From NCBI GenBank assembly GCA_022559845.1, contig CM040121.1:565490140-565554139 (forward strand): DNA of 64,000 bases, in the 5' to 3' direction. This document shows, in pieces, positions 44,757 through 56,083 of the stretch. How positions within the stretch are numbered: the stretch's first letter is position 1; every line of letters starts with the position of its first letter. The translations under genes were made by a program, and so were the position numbers. The notes under the pieces were generated by a model, which was given only the letters and a program-made list of their open reading frames with translations, searched no databases and was not told where the DNA came from. The stretch is from Amorphophallus konjac. Lineage: Eukaryota; Streptophyta; Magnoliopsida; Alismatales; Araceae.

Positions 44757-46704
44757 GAATAGATATTATCATGCCCCGAGATATGCAGTGGAATTAAGTC
44801 GGGAACGTGAACAGTTGGTAAATGAAGCCTCAAGCTAGCAAGACAATCAGAGCGAAACATTCACACATAAAAGAGTGAACACCATATATAAATTCACTCC
44901 AACTTTATTGAATAATAATCGAAAGGTTACAAAAGACACTTGACCTTTACTCTCTTGACCTAACTACACTCATGAAAATAAAAGATTTCATAACATGATC
45001 AACTTCACCGCCTATTATAGTGAAGGAACTTAAATTACAATAACTGACTCCAGACTCTTAAACTATCTAGGCTTCACTCGTTCATCAATCACTCTCGGAT
45101 CCGCCACTTGAATAATCTGAATCCGACCCGCTAGAGTCTCCTGAAAAAGATTGGAAAGTAGGGAATGAGCGCACTCGCCCAGTAGGTATTTTCGTATCAA
45201 CATGATGGTAATGTTAAAGTAATTAACACTTTTGCTCTAGAGGGTAAGATAATGAAATAAGATATGATAAGGCATGTGAACAAAACCAAAGTAACCATAA
45301 GTAACAAGATAAGTGTAGAGATATGAGATATCAAGTAAATATGAGAGCATGATCAAGCAAGATTATCATATGACCTCTCAATAATGAGAATGTAACGAGA
45401 ATGTACTTTTCATAACCTTAAGAGGCTATGCACTAGAAAGTCATGTAACAAGAATGTACTAGCAAGAATGTAATTTCATAAGATAGCCTCTTGAGAATTC
45501 ATGGATTTCACCCGTTTATAAAAAAATACTCTCGGCGCAATGCGACGTCAGTGTTCATCATATCCCATGATTTGTAGCATGTTTCCGGCCATCTATGGAG
45601 GGGGCTAGTGTGGAGCTCTTGGACACTGTCCGTGCCCGCTCTTGTATCTTCAAGTTATAAATCAAGCTACTTCCACAAGAAATATAAATGTAGGCCAATA
45701 ATGTCAAATTCAAACAATAGTTTCATGATAACAAAACCAAGGTAAGAACGTACCAAAAATGAGATCATGAGATCAAGGATGAATTAATTGGACATTATGC
45801 TACGGAGGAATTTCAGCAGTATAACAGTACATTTCTATAGTTTCATAATGTCACGTCCTGAACCGATAGCAACAGAATGCATTGCTCGGAACGTGGCAGC
45901 GATGCAATTGTGTCACTCAGAGCAAACATAAAGGCACAACATAATTTCATTGAAATTATAAATATAAGTTCATTAAAATTTGAGTAAAGTAGAAGACTCA
46001 AATAAAAGAAAAATACAAGGAGACTCTTAAACTAGCTAGACTCGACTCGATGCAGGACTTAGATGGTTCAACTAAATTTGCCAGAGCTCTCATCACTCTT
46101 GCCCTTGCCCATCATGGTTTCATTCGTCTTCATTATTACGTGAAAAATATGGAAAAATATTAGGTGAGCGAACGCTCAGTAGGAATTATATCTCTAATCC
46201 AGACTTGCTTTAAGTGATTAACGATTTGTACAATATGCCATGATCATATATGATAGAACGTAGGATAATATTGAGAGTGGAATAACAAGAATTATAGCTA
46301 GGCATGAAAATAGAGCATGAAGAGAAAGTTTCAAGAGCCTATCCCATAGGGACAGGCATATAGAAGATGTATTACGAATAACGTATCATGAAAATGTATA
46401 ACCATTTGAGCATTGTCAATAACAAAGTTTTTCCCTTTCCGGGCCAAGTTGATTATCGTATCATATCAAGTGACGAACATATCATATCATATTAGAATTG
46501 TTTAGATCAAATCTTTCTTATCATTGGTGCAATGTCACACCTGATCATTCATAGTACCGGTATATGTCTGGACTTTGCCTCGCCCCTGGGACCAGATCCG
46601 GGCCCCCACAAATATCATTCTAGCATTGAGTGTCAAATTTGGACCCATAGCCTCGTATAAAATTTCTAGACAACATCTATGTCATGTATAATGACCAAAG
46701 GAAT
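44757..46704. other. Probable remnants of other Ty3/gypsy LTRs
   Basis: Two loosely similar segments, 44770-45210 and 45848-46190, each begin near a CATG.C.CG or TGTCACGTCCTGAACC word, contain AGACTCTTAAACTA.CTAG, and end near GAGCG.ACGC.CAGTAGG. TGTCACG starts and 'CTCAGTAGG' words are typical of plant chromovirus LTRs. No coding sequence or paired LTR was seen. Confidence 0.3.
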
Positions 46705-47726
46705 TGTTGGGTTGAAGAAGGTTGGGAGCACATTTAAGAAAGAAAAACTCAAAGGTTTTCTAAAGGGTGCTACCTCAAGTGTTGTGTTTTGTATGGAGAC
46801 TTTAATCCCGTATTGGAAAACACAAAGAGGTGAGGGGACCTTATAGTTCCTAGGGGCCCTTGGACTATGTCTTATAGACAATAGTTGAGGTAATCTAGGA
46901 CCTATCACACGCACGCACGCGGCAGGCCGGGCTGGGCTGGGCGGGCACGTGTGTGTGAGGTGCGGGTCCAACCGGCTTGCCTTAGCACCATTTTAGATTT
47001 CCTTTTTGTCATTTTGCCCTTTCTTGGAGAGGAAGACTGGTCTCCTATGTTGGAGGTGAATCGTCACGGGCGTGGGCGCATATAGGGGGTGTTTAGAACT
47101 TTCCTAATCAGGTTTTACCCTAAGTGTGCCGTTTGACTTTCGAAAGTAACCGCTCGCGTACTGTCTCTTTTCTCTCATCTCCCTGTGACGACTGTTGTTC
47201 GCCATGGTTCTTCTCCTCGCCGCACTTCACCGCAGACTGTGTAGAACCGTGGGTCGCCGTCTTCCTTGACGCAGTACCTGCGCGTAGACGTCGTCCCGTT
47301 CTTCTATTCTTTTACGGCCTTCTCTTTGCGGTGTTTGGTGCATGTTCTTCGACCTTTAATTTTTTCTTATGAAGCGATCTAGGTTTCTCATGTAGCAAGT
47401 TTACGAGATTCCTAAGAGTGCGCTCAATAATCTCGTGTTGGTAGTCGTATCCTAGGGGGATATCACCATACCCGTCGCACCGGTTATTGTGGGGGTGATA
47501 TCTTCTCTAAGGGGAGTCTCTTTGAGGCACTTCTATCCTGATTTGCATATCTTAGTTTCATTGTCTTGTTATCATGTTAAACTCAATGTTTATGCTTATT
47601 CATATTGCTTCTTGGTTGCTCTTGATTAAATCCATTCCACATTGCCTTTTACTATGGTTCGCCGTGTGTATGTTGATGTCCGATTGTTGCCATGTTGTGG
47701 CCCTGCTCCACTATTTATTTCCAGTA
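46705..47726 (+). repeat. 5' LTR of the copia element
   Basis: 1022 bp, TG..TA. High identity with the 3' LTR by eye. An 82-codon open frame at 47124 recurs at 52755 only through LTR identity. Confidence 0.85.
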
Positions 47727-47747
47727 GTCTTAGAGAAGATATCATTC

Positions 47748-50700
47748 ATGGCATCGTCATCTTCAATGAGCTTTGGAACCCAAGTGGACATGTCTGGGAT
47801 GCCCGTGAAGTTTTCTGGGCAACACTTTAAGCGTTGGCAGCAACACATGAAGATGTGGTTCACTATGGTTGGCCTAATCTCGTTGATAGAATCGGACCCC
47901 CCCTATGTTGAATGAGAATGACCCTGAGAGTGCTAAGAAGGTTGAAGAGTGGAATACAAAAGACTGGTTAGGACATGTGTGCATTCTAACTACACTATAT
48001 GATGTCTTGTTTGATGTCTATAGTACTTCCACCTTTAACACTACTAAAGCACTATGGAATGATCTTGATCGAAAGTACAATACCAAGGACCAAGGTCTGG
48101 AAAAGTACTTCGTTGGCAAGTTCCTTAAATTCCAGATGGTCGAGAACAGATCCATAGGGGAACAGGCACATGAGCTTTTTCTTATGTTCCATGGTTTGGC
48201 TGAGGCAGATATGAAAATGCCTGAAAAGCTCCAAGTCATGTGCATCATAGAGAAGTTGCCTAGATCCTGGGAGGATTTTGACATGGGCCTCAAACACTGC
48301 AAAGGGGCCATCTCTCTTGATGATTTGATGAGGGCTATAGCCATTGAAGAGGAACATAGAAAGGAAAAGTCCAATATGCCTGTGGATGCAAGTGCAAACC
48401 TAGTAATGAGGCAGAAGGGTAAAGATTTAAAAGGCAAGGCCAAGGTTGATTCCACTTCACAGATGAAACCCAAGGGAAAGATAAAGAAGAAGAAGGCACT
48501 AGGACAGTGCTGGCTGTGTGGTGATAAGGGTCACATGCGCAATGACTATCCCAAAAGGAAAGAGAAATTACTGAAGAAGACCCAAATTACCAATGAAATC
48601 CCAGCACAGATCAATGTAGTGACAGTAGGTTCTTCTTCTAGTGCTGAGTATGTTTCTCTTAACCCTCAGTTGTTTGCTATTTATGAATCAAATGAATGGT
48701 TGGTGGACACTGGAGCCAATGTGCATTTGTGTGCTGACCGGGCTAGTTTTGTGTCTTATCAGGCCACTCAGGATCGCTCCGTGATGATGGGAAATGGAAG
48801 TAATGCTAGGGTGCTTGGAGTTGGACGAGTGAACCTGAAGTTTATTTCATGGCATGTTCTTACTCTTTCCCTAGTGTACTATGTTCCTAATGTCAGGAGG
48901 AACATTTTATCTGGTTCTATTTTAGTGAGAGAGAGTTATGAACTTAACTTTAAATGTAATAAAGTTGTGATACTCCACTTGAAAACTTTTGTTGCTAAAG
49001 GTTATCTTTCTGATGGTTTGTTTAAAATTTTTGTGGATCATGTGGTGGACAAAAATATAGATGATAATGCTTTAAGTTCTATTTTTGTTCCTGTTAATTA
49101 TAATGTTGTAGATTCATCTGAATTATGGCATGGACATTTAGGACATCTTAATTTCAATGCTTTGAAACGTATGATGAACCTTAAATTGATTCCTAAACAT
49201 ACTGTTGATAAAACCAAGAAATGTGATATCTGTGTACAGGCTAAATAACCCAGAAAACCTTTTCATTCTGTGATTAGAGATTCAGAGATTCTGGATCTGG
49301 TGCATTCAGATATCTGTGAGTTTAATAGTGTGTTAACAAGGGATCAGAAAAAATATTTCATTACCTTTATAGATGACTATAGTAGATACTGTTATGTGTT
49401 TTTGCTTAGGTCTAAAGATGAGGCTTTGCAAAAATTTATCATCTTTAAAAAGGAAGCAGAAACACAATCTGGCAGAGTTCTTAAGAGGTTGAGGTCTGAT
49501 AGAGGAGGAGAGTATACTTCTACTTTGTTTGTAAAATATTGCCAAGATCACGGCATAATTCATGAAACAACTGCTCCATACTCTCCTCAGTCTAATGGGA
49601 TAGCAGAAAGGAAGAACCGGGTATTTATAGACATGGTCAACTCTCTCTTGCAGAGTTCGGGACTACCTAAGTATATGTGGGGGGAAGCTTTGAATACGAC
49701 TTGCCTTATTCTGAACCATATTCCCCTGAAACATAAAGACAGTAGTCCAATTGAACTTTGGAGAAATAAGAAATCTAGTTTGAAATTTCTCAAAGTGTGG
49801 GGGTGCCTTGCAAAGGTACTTGTTCCTGAGCACAAGAGAAAGAAGCTAGGGCCTAAGACTGTTGACGCCATCTTCTTAGGCTATGCTGAAAATAGCTATG
49901 CATATAAGTTTCTGGTTATTAAATCAAAAATTCCTAGCATAGATGTTAACACCATAGTCGAGTTTTGAGATGTCACGTTCTTCGAAAACATTTTTCCCAT
50001 GAAGACTGGTGTACCTCAACATCTGTCTTCTGAGACCGTAACTTCTACATCTGATTCTATTCCAGAACATGTGGAAAGAATGACAAATGTGGGGGCTGAT
50101 GCATCCGGACTTCATCTTGATACTAGTGATCAGGAAGAAGTTGAACCAAGGAGGAGTAAAAGACAAATGGTTGCCAAGGATTATGGAAATGATTTTGTCA
50201 CTTATCAGATCACGGGTGACCCTCCAACCTTTCGAGATGCTATGGTTTCATCTGAAGCTAGGCATTGGAAGGATGCCATTAGGAGTGAGATTGATTCCAT
50301 TCTTACTAATGGCACTTGGAAATTAGTTAAGCCTCCTCCTGGTTCAAAGACCATTGGATGCAAATGGGTCTTTAAGAAGAAACTAAAGCCAGATGGAACC
50401 ATTGACAAGTATAAAGCTAGACTTGTGCCTAAGGATTTCAAACAAATAGAGGGAATAGATTACTTTGATACCTATTCCCCTGTCACTAGGATGACCACAA
50501 TCAGGGTGCTTGTAGCACTGGCTTCCTTATATAATCTGACTGTCCATCAAATGGATGTCAAGACTGCCTTTCTTAATGGTGATCTTGATGAAGATATTTA
50601 TATGGATCAGCCTGAAGGATTTGTGACTCCTGGTAGTGAAAAGTAAGTTTGTAGACTTATCAAGTCTCTATATGGTTTGAAACAAGCCCCTAAGCAATGA

Positions 50701-51795
50701 CATGAGAAATTTGACATGACTATCATGTCATTTGGCTTTATTGTCAATGAGTTTGATAAATGTGTCTATCACAAAGTTAAGGGTAATGAATATGTATTTT
50801 TATGCCTATATGTAGATGATATCTTGTTGTTGGGAAGTAATTTGGGAATTGTAAATGAGACCAAATCATTCTTAAGTAGCAGATTTGAAATGAAGGATAT
50901 GGATGAGGCAAATGTGATTCTGGGGTTGACTCTTATTAGATCAGCTGAAGGGATAGCAATTTCTCAATCTCACTATGTTGAGAAAGTTTTAGAGAAATTT
51001 GGCTATCAGAATTGCAAAGCAATCTGTACACCCTATGATCCTTCTAGAATATTCTGCAAGAAGAAGAGTGGTGATCCTGTGTCTCAATTGCGGTATTCCC
51101 AGGTCATAAGAAGCTTAATGTATCTAGCAAACTGTTCTAGACCAGACATTTCATATGCTGTGTCTAAACTCATTAGATACACAAGCTGTCCTGACCATAC
51201 TCACTGGGAAGGCTTGGATAGGGTGCTGAGATACCTGAAAGGTACCATGACCCTAGGCTTGCATTTTGGGAAATTCCATGCTGTTCTTGAGGGGTATAGT
51301 GATGCAAGCTGGATAGCTGAGAACTCAGGGAGTAATGGTGTCACAGCGTATGTCTTTACTCTGGGAGGTGGTGCAGTCGCCTGGAGGTCGACTAAACAAA
51401 CCATCTTGTCTCGGTCTACTTTTGAGGCTAAGTTGTGTGCTTTGGATACTACTGGTATGGAGGCTGAATGGATCAGGGGTCTTCTTTCTGAACTTCCCCT
51501 GATAAGTAAGCATATACCTGCGATTTCTGTGCATTGTGACAATATGATCACAATTACAAAGATTAAAAGTTCAAAGTACAATCAAAAGGAAAGGAGACAT
51601 GTTCAACTCAGAATTAAGTATGTAAGGGAATTAGTGTCTCAAGGGGTGATAGTAGTGGATTTTGTTGGTACTAAGGACAACATTGCTGATCCTCTGACTA
51701 AAGGACTAAATAAAAATCAAGTCCAAAAGTTTAAGATGGGGATGGGACTAAAACCCATCAATTGTTCTCCTGCAGTGGCAACCCAACCTATCTGA
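47748..51795 (+). pseudogene. copia gag-pol polyprotein, interrupted
   Basis: Starts at ATG 47748 (MASSSSMSFGTQVDMSG), only 21 bp after the LTR. Gag: FSGQHFKRWQQHMKMWF and a knuckle CWLCGDKGHMRNDY (last Cys replaced by Tyr) near 48510. Protease: EWLVDTGANVHLCADRASF near 48695. Integrase: WHGHLGHLNFNALKRMM, then D,D,E context in DLVHSDICEF, RSDRGGEY and APYSPQSNGIAERKN. RT: WVFKKKLKPDGTIDKYKARL, HQMDVKTAFLNGDL and YVDDILLLGS near 50810. RNase H: YSDASWIAENSGSNG and STKQTILSRSTFEAKL. Defects: a one-base frameshift near 47900-47915 by a C-run, stops at 49246, 49966, 50644 and 50698, and the damaged knuckle. All downstream of 47915 is in one frame. Confidence 0.93.
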
Positions 51796-52335
51796 GTAGA
51801 GATCCTACAAAGAAGGTTCAATGTGGTAATAACAAGCTGCTGAGAGGACTGGAAAACACTTATTTAGATAGATACTTTGTATCTGAGTTCCTCCCCTGCA
51901 ATCCTAAACAAGCTAGTGCCTACTACTGCAAGTTAAGGTTAAGTTATATACTTTTAATGGGTTCAAGCCTGATAAGGCAGGATGTTAGCAGTGCATCCTT
52001 GGAGAAGCCCACTTAAATGAGTACTACTGTGAGGCCGCAGTTAAAGAATTGGGTTGTTCTTGAAAATACTCATGAATCAGGACAGGGCGCATGGCCTTTT
52101 AAAGTGCCAGTTACATTTATTGCTACCAATGAAACCTTATATCATGTTGTTTTCTTATAAGTAACTTTCACATAATGGATCAAGTTCAAGATTTAATTCA
52201 CTTCGATTCTGTGGGGGTGAAAATTAGAACACTAAGGTGAAGGTTCAAACCCGAAAGGTACTTTTGCTGAAAGCATGATATGTTAATAGCTCTTCTGTAT
52301 GTTCCCTTTTATCAAACCTTGAGTTTGTGGGGGAA

Positions 52336-53357
52336 TGTTGGGTTGAAGAAGGTTGGGAGCACATTTAAGAAAGGAAAACTCAAAGGTTTTCTAAAGGGTG
52401 CTACCTCAAGTGTTGTGTTTTGTATGGAGACTTTATTCCTGTATTGGAAAACACAAAGAGGTGAGGGGACCTTATAGTTCCTAGGGGCCCCTGGACTATG
52501 TCTTATAGATAATAGTAGAGGTAAGATAGGACCTATCACATGCACGCACGCGCCGGGCCGGGCTGAGCTAGGCGGGCGTGCGTGTGTGAGGTGCGGGTCC
52601 AGCCAGCTTGCCTTAGCACCATTTTAGATTTCATTTTTGTCATTTTACCCTTTCTTGGAGAGGAAGACTGGTCTCTTATGTTGGAGGTGAACCATCGCGG
52701 GCGTGGGCGCATATAGGGGATGTTTAGCACTTTCCTAATCAGGTTTTACCCTAAGTGTGCCGTTTGACTTTTAAAAGGAATCGCTCACGTACTGTCTCTT
52801 TTCTCTCGTCTCCCTATGACGGCTGCTGTTCGCCATTGTTCTTCTCCTCGCCGCGCTTCACCGCAGACTGTGCAGAACCGTGGGTCGCCGTCTTCCTCGA
52901 TGCAGTACCTACGCGCAGATGTCGTCCCGTTCTTCTATTCTTTTGCGGCCTTCTCTCTGCAGTGTTTGGTGCATGTTCTTCGACCTTTACATTTTTCTTA
53001 TGAAGAGATCTAGGTTTATCATGTAGCAAGTTTACGAGATTCCTGAGAGTGCGCTCAATAATCTCACGTTGGTAGTCGTATCCTGGGGGGAGATCGTCAT
53101 ACCCGTCGCACCGGTTCTTGTGGGGGCGATATCTTCTCTAAGGGGAGTCTCTTTGAGGCGCTTCTACCCTGATTTGCATATCTTAGTTTCACTGTCTTGT
53201 TATCATGTTAAACTCAATGTTTATGCTTATTCATATTGCTTCTTGGTAGCTCTTGATTAAATCCATTCCACATTACCTTTTACTATGGTTCGCCGTGTGT
53301 ATGTTGATGTCCGATTGTTGCCATGTTGTGGCCCTGCTCCACTGTTTATTTCCAGTA
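52336..53357 (+). repeat. 3' LTR of the copia element
   Basis: 1022 bp, paired with 46705-47726, followed by GGAAT. Confidence 0.85.
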
Positions 53358-53362
53358 GGAAT

Positions 53363-54694
53363 TCCAAGGACTAAGCCATCGTGGGAACATTAAGGTAGAT
53401 TCACGGAATTCAAGGAATTCAAGGACAGAACTTTAGACAAAGATGACATTGCGATAAATCACATAAAATCGGGACATTCATGAGATCTGGGATAAATGGC
53501 GTCCACTCAGGACGCCACCAATTATAGAATCCGCGCCTACTACGGTGGTCGCTAATTTTGTGAAGGAAATCGCGTCAATTGTGACGGACGTTAATTCCAA
53601 ATTTTTACATGGTTTAAATAAAATTATTTAAATTGACGTCTGTGTAAGGAGATGCCAGTTCTTTAAATAGCGCCCATGCAAATGGACATTAATTCTTCAA
53701 TTATTATTATCATGTTTTGTTTTTAACAAACTTTCAATAATACATGTCTCTTTAAGAAGACGCCAATTCATATCTTATTTCTATTTAATTTAATATTTCA
53801 AAAAATAGCGTCTCTTTAAAAGGATGCTTATTTTAATTGACGTCATGGGTATAGATGCGCATTCAATATTTATATTCTATTATATATATATTATATATTT
53901 TTTGAAAGATTAATGATAGAGATGAGGTTTTTAAAGGATTTAAGTTAAAAGGAAGAAATACATAAGGCGTAAAGACAATATGGGCTGTTGTAGGGTTAGT
54001 GGTAAACTTCAAAAAGGTTATATGCATCTTACGGTTGTTACAAGATCAAGAGCCACAGCTACAGTTCATTTTCTCAGCTTACTATTTATTTGAATGAATA
54101 GTGCCACTTTTTGTTTAATAGGAATCTAGCGAAACAAATTATATGATAATTAATAGAAAAATCTAAGGTCTTTAATCATGATATATCACAATTTTATTTT
54201 ATCTGGTTTAAAAGATAAAAATCTTAAAAGGTGGTACGGCATGTTAACCAATGAACAGTACCACCTTTTAAATATTAAATTTTTACTGGATCTAAATATA
54301 TAAAAATTAAGAGAAAAATATGAGGATTCCAAAAATATGCAATTTATGATTTTTAGATACATGGTTTCATGGATAAATTTTTTTAACATGTTGTGCTTAT
54401 TAACTAATATAGGGAAAACCATGCAAAACTCAGTATGAAACCCAGGGATGTGAACATGAACTAGCTTGCTAGTTAAGGGTTTTAATCTGGGAAAGCTAAG
54501 AAATCACAATGTTCGCCGTGATTCGCCGTGATTCGCCCACAAACAATCCGTCAAAGCTAAGAAATCTGACTACTCGCTACAATGTTCGCCGTGATTCGCC
54601 ATATAACAAGGTATTAAGAAATCACAATAGCATGTATATTATAATCATATCTTTTTTGCATTAGACATAGATATTCTTAAAGATAGTATAGTTA
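53363..54694. other. Anonymous repeats with recurrent GACGCC/GCGTC words
   Basis: Between 53480 and 53860 words such as GGCGTCC, GGACGCC, GACGTC, AGACGCCAATT and AGCGTCTCTTTAAA recur in both orientations every 40-80 bp, like the subterminal arrays of CACTA-type DNA transposons; no CACTA terminus was identified. At 54510-54605 GTTCGCCGTGATTCGCC is repeated. The rest is AT-rich and featureless. Confidence 0.35.
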
Positions 54695-55348
54695 TTGCCA
54701 AAACTATTAATATTTACCCACTGCAACGTACCCAGTGGCCAAGATATTTTTGAAGCTCTCATTACTCCTCAATATGTCATGGTGCAAATTCCTAGTCGAG
54801 AGAAAGGGTTCTCCTCTAATATCATCATGACACATTCTTTCGCCAAGGAGATGATGAAGTCCATGCTCAAGGGCAGGGCAGGGCATCCCTTGTTTATTCT
54901 TTCTTCACTTCCATTCAAGGGGTTAGTGCCCGTTTTACCAGCTGTTTTTCATGAAAATATTCCAAGGGCCTTGAGCATTATAAAGTTTCTAGTGCCTAAA
55001 TTCCAACTCTCTCATATTGATACTCCTCGCCTTTCAAGGGAGTTATCTTTGAAGAAGCCATCTTTTATCAAGATCTTCATTTCTCAAGTGGAACTCTCTA
55101 ACTTTCATTGTGGCTATTTAACAAGGGAGTTACCATGCATGTTGAATTACACAATTATTGAAACCTCATCAAATGAGAGCACGTGGGCATTAATTCTACT
55201 CAATGAGCCGTCTAGCCAAGCACGTTATTTGCCTTGGAGGGGCGAACATTCTTGTATTGAGGGGCCTTCCGTCAATCCACTCACTTCTTATTTCATTTCA
55301 TCCACCCTCCTACTAACCATCAATCTCTCCTCATGGGCCACCCATTAG
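54695..55348 (+). CDS. Open frame of 217 codons, unrecognised
   Basis: An uninterrupted frame. The product has no motif I recognise: mixed hydrophobic and polar content, phrases such as KKPSFIKIFISQVELSNF, no signal peptide and no clear membrane segment except a Leu/Ile-rich end. It is followed directly by a CATGCATTC-rich tract (55375-55430) and then proline-rich frames. It may be part of a decayed retroelement or a chance frame. Confidence 0.25.
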   Translation: MPKLLIFTHCNVPSGQDIFEALITPQYVMVQIPSREKGFSSNIIMTHSFAKEMMKSMLKGRAGHPLFILSSLPFKGLVPVLPAVFHENIPRALSIIKFLVPKFQLSHIDTPRLSRELSLKKPSFIKIFISQVELSNFHCGYLTRELPCMLNYTIIETSSNESTWALILLNEPSSQARYLPWRGEHSCIEGPSVNPLTSYFISSTLLLTINLSSWATH

Positions 55349-55375
55349 GCGAAAAGGAGATTCTCACCTTCTTCC

Positions 55376-56083
55376 TTGCATCCCTTGCATCCCATGCATT
55401 CCATGCATTTCATACATTTGCATATGCATTCATTCCTCTCTCCTGAGTTTTCAAACCCTTATCTTCTTCATCTTCTGGAACCCCCGGATCCTCCCAATTC
55501 CACTTCTAATTCACTTATTTCCTCGGAATCTCTAGATTCTCTACTTCTTCCCCTTGGGCATTGCGCCCCTCCTCCTCATTTCCTTCAGGAACCTATGGAT
55601 TCTCCATATTCTACTTCCTCAGATTCACGTTTTCCTCTGGGACCTCCAGATTCCTTATCTCTTCTCCTAGGGCATCGCGACCCTTTCTATTCTCTTCTTC
55701 CGGAACCTCCAGATTCTTCTCTCTTCCTAGGGCATCACGCTCCTTTTTATTCTCTGCCTCCGGAGCCCCCAGACCTTCTTCCTTTCCTCTAATTTATCTT
55801 CCTACTCCTCTTGGACATCGCATCCTTGGTTCTCTTCCTCCTTTTGGATTGCCTTTTTCCATACCTTTTCCTAGGGCATCTCATCCCTCGACACTTTCTT
55901 CCTCCGGAGCCTCCGGATCCTTCCCCCCATGATTCTCCTCCTTTACCTCCGGACCCTCCAGATTCGCCTCTCTCCCTCTATCAATTTCTTCTTTTGATTC
56001 CGCCCGATCCCGGGTCTGACCCGACTTCTTCCACGTCAATTGCTCTGGGCATCTGCCCGTTTTCCATTGCTTTCGAGACTTAA
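55376..56083 (+). other. Proline/serine-rich region with PEPPDS-type repeats
   Basis: Overlapping frames in this segment (55376-55792, 55561-55932, 55811-56083) all read as Pro/Ser/Phe/Leu-rich because the DNA repeats words such as CCTCCAGATTC, CTAGGGCATC and CCTCCGGAGCC every 40-60 bp. The best single reading has EPPDPPNS, GPPDSLS, EPPDSS and EPPDLL. This might be a decayed proline-rich domain or only a repetitive tract. Confidence 0.35.

Larger units (their letters stand above)
46705..53357 (+). mobile_element. Ty1/copia retrotransposon with target duplication, 6.65 kb
   Basis: Two direct repeats of exactly 1022 bp (46705-47726 and 52336-53357) start TGTTGGGTTGAAGAAGG and end ATTTCCAGTA. 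The 5 bp duplication GGAAT is perfect (46700-46704 and 53358-53362). Coding order is gag, protease, integrase, RT, RNase H, the copia order. The polypurine-like TGTGGGGGAA lies before the 3' LTR. The terminal dinucleotides are TG..TA, and no iMet primer site follows the 5' LTR. Confidence 0.9.

Noticed and set aside
47124..47372. Conserved 82-codon frame found twice (also 52755-53003)
   Set aside because: Explained by the copia LTR duplication.
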